Origin: Streptomyces rubiginosohelvolus
GTDB lineage: Bacteria; Actinomycetota; Actinomycetes; Streptomycetales; Streptomycetaceae
DNA: 64,000 nucleotides
Direction of reading: 5' to 3'
Assembly (NCBI RefSeq): GCF_014649875.1
Contig: NZ_BMTW01000001.1
Span: 62,001 to 126,000 of the forward strand
The notes under the pieces are model-generated. The model was not told where the DNA came from. It did not search any database and saw only the letters and a list, made by a program, of their open reading frames with translations. Position numbers and translations under genes: made by a program. This document shows positions 63,074 to 64,000 of this stretch, piece by piece; the first letter of the stretch is position 1; each line of letters starts with the position of its first letter.

Positions 63074-63628
63074 GTGCTCACTGTCGGTGACAAGTTCCCC
63101 GAGTTCGACCTGACTGCTTGTGTCTCGCTGGAGAGCGGCAAGGAGTTCGAGCAGATCAACCACAAGACCTACGAGGGCAAGTGGAAGATCGTCTTCGCGT
63201 GGCCGAAGGACTTCACCTTCGTGTGCCCGACGGAGATCGCCGCCTTCGGCAAGCTGAACGAGGAGTTCGCCGACCGCGACGCGCAGATCCTCGGCTTCTC
63301 CGGTGACTCCGAGTTCGTGCACCACGCCTGGCGCAAGGACCACCCGGACCTGACCGACCTGCCCTTCCCGATGCTGGCCGACTCGAAGCACGAGCTCATG
63401 CGTGACCTCGGCATCGAGGGCGAGGACGGCTTCGCCCAGCGCGCCGTCTTCATCGTCGACCAGAACAACGAGATCCAGTTCACGATGGTGACCGCCGGTT
63501 CCGTGGGCCGTAACCCCAAGGAGGTCCTGCGGGTCCTCGACGCCCTGCAGACCGACGAGCTGTGCCCGTGCAACTGGACCAAGGGCGAGAACACCCTCGA
63601 CCCGGTCGCGCTCCTCTCGGGCGAGTGA
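63074..63628 (+). CDS. ahpC: Alkyl hydroperoxide reductase C (peroxiredoxin)
   Basis: A 184-residue typical 2-Cys peroxiredoxin of the actinobacterial AhpC type. Peroxidatic C51 in FTFVCPTE; resolving Cys pair C164 and C166 in DELCPCNW, as in Mycobacterium AhpC, where AhpD is the reductant. It reduces organic hydroperoxides and H2O2. GTG 63074 with AAGGAG 6 nt before. Induced by OxyR (established in S. coelicolor). ahpD follows by 12 nt. Confidence 0.97.
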   Translation: MLTVGDKFPEFDLTACVSLESGKEFEQINHKTYEGKWKIVFAWPKDFTFVCPTEIAAFGKLNEEFADRDAQILGFSGDSEFVHHAWRKDHPDLTDLPFPMLADSKHELMRDLGIEGEDGFAQRAVFIVDQNNEIQFTMVTAGSVGRNPKEVLRVLDALQTDELCPCNWTKGENTLDPVALLSGE

Positions 63629-63640
63629 GCTGATACCGAC

Positions 63641-64000
63641 ATGGCTCTCGACGAACTGAAGTCCGCCGTACCGGACTTCGCCAAGGACCTGAAGCTGAAC
63701 CTCGGTTCGGTCATCGGCAACAGCGACCTCCCCAAGCAGCAGCTGTGGGGCACCGTGCTGGCCTGTGCGATCGCCTCGCGCTCGCCGAAGGTGCTGCGCG
63801 AGCTGGAGCCCGAGGCGAAGGCCAACCTCTCCGCCGAGGCGTACACCGCGGCGAAGTCGGCTGCCGCGGTCATGGCGATGAACAACGTCTTCTACCGGAC
63901 CCGGCACCTGCTGTCCGACCCGGAGTACGGCACGCTCCGTGCGGGCCTGCGGATGAACGTCATCGGCAACCCGGGCGTGGAGAAGATCGACTTCGAGCTG
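63641..64000 (+). CDS. ahpD: Alkyl hydroperoxidase AhpD, N-terminal part (truncated by window end)
   Basis: The first 120 residues of AhpD ([59 protein letters not shown]) with no stop before the window ends. The catalytic CxxC motif lies beyond the edge. AhpD reduces AhpC with lipoamide. It starts 12 nt after ahpC, so one operon. Confidence 0.95.
   Translation, partial: MALDELKSAVPDFAKDLKLNLGSVIGNSDLPKQQLWGTVLACAIASRSPKVLRELEPEAKANLSAEAYTAAKSAAAVMAMNNVFYRTRHLLSDPEYGTLRAGLRMNVIGNPGVEKIDFEL

Overview
The window is high-GC actinobacterial chromosome, almost certainly Streptomyces. Supporting signs are the third-position GC bias, many GTG starts, a WhiB-family regulator, SpoIIE/HATPase phosphatases, a DasR-type operator upstream of a chitinase and an OxyR-ahpCD locus. 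From memory, the gene order xseAB - glpX - wbl - fumB / fumC - PBP - SPFH - oxyR - ahpCD matches the S. coelicolor core around SCO5031-SCO5060. There is no tRNA, rRNA, CRISPR array, integrase or insertion sequence that I can see.

Layout. 1-5.5 kb: TPM/PspA envelope-stress proteins, a PAS-GAF-SpoIIE phosphatase, a stand-alone anti-sigma-like ATPase, a Nudix enzyme and a SPOR-like protein. 5.7-14.7 kb: a GntR/UTRA regulator, a secreted GH18 chitinase with a DasR box, a secreted subtilase with a P-domain, a threonine-synthase-like enzyme, a secreted GH65 enzyme and an SCO4226-like nickel-binding protein. 14.8-20 kb: a NfeD/SPFH pair, a frameshifted gene, a PIN/RHH toxin-antitoxin pair, YchF and a DUF6542 membrane protein. 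20-31 kb: ppgK, ispH, an APC permease, xseA/xseB, a RutE-like nitroreductase, DUF4245, glpX, a WhiB-like gene, a DUF1707 protein and class I fumarase with an iron-box-like site.

31.0-48.2 kb: a compact hybrid PKS/NRPS biosynthetic cluster lying between the two fumarase genes. A LuxR-type regulator is divergent from a seven-gene, largely overlapping operon: MFS exporter, KS-AT-ACP, aminotransferase-LLM monooxygenase-C-PCP-C, M18 aminopeptidase, type II thioesterase, SDR, and (degenerate C)-A-PCP. The logic I infer is: PKS extension of an acyl starter by malonate, transamination of the beta-ketone, alpha-hydroxylation by the luciferase-like monooxygenase, then amide bond formation with a threonine-like residue. 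That would give an alpha-hydroxy-beta-amino-acyl peptide of the microginin/bestatin/amastatin kind. The embedded metallo-aminopeptidase may be a resistance or maturation enzyme. This is the most interesting part of the window.

48.2-64 kb: a secreted SGNH hydrolase with a ricin-type lectin domain, fumC, a DUF402 protein, a GAF-SpoIIE-HATPase phosphatase, a class A penicillin-binding protein, an SPFH/Arc-type pair, a PadR-regulated ABC transporter, and oxyR divergent from ahpC-ahpD (ahpD runs off the end). Strong perfect hairpins mark most convergent gene ends. Several genes have a -10-like hexamer 6-8 nt before the start codon, suggesting leaderless transcripts.
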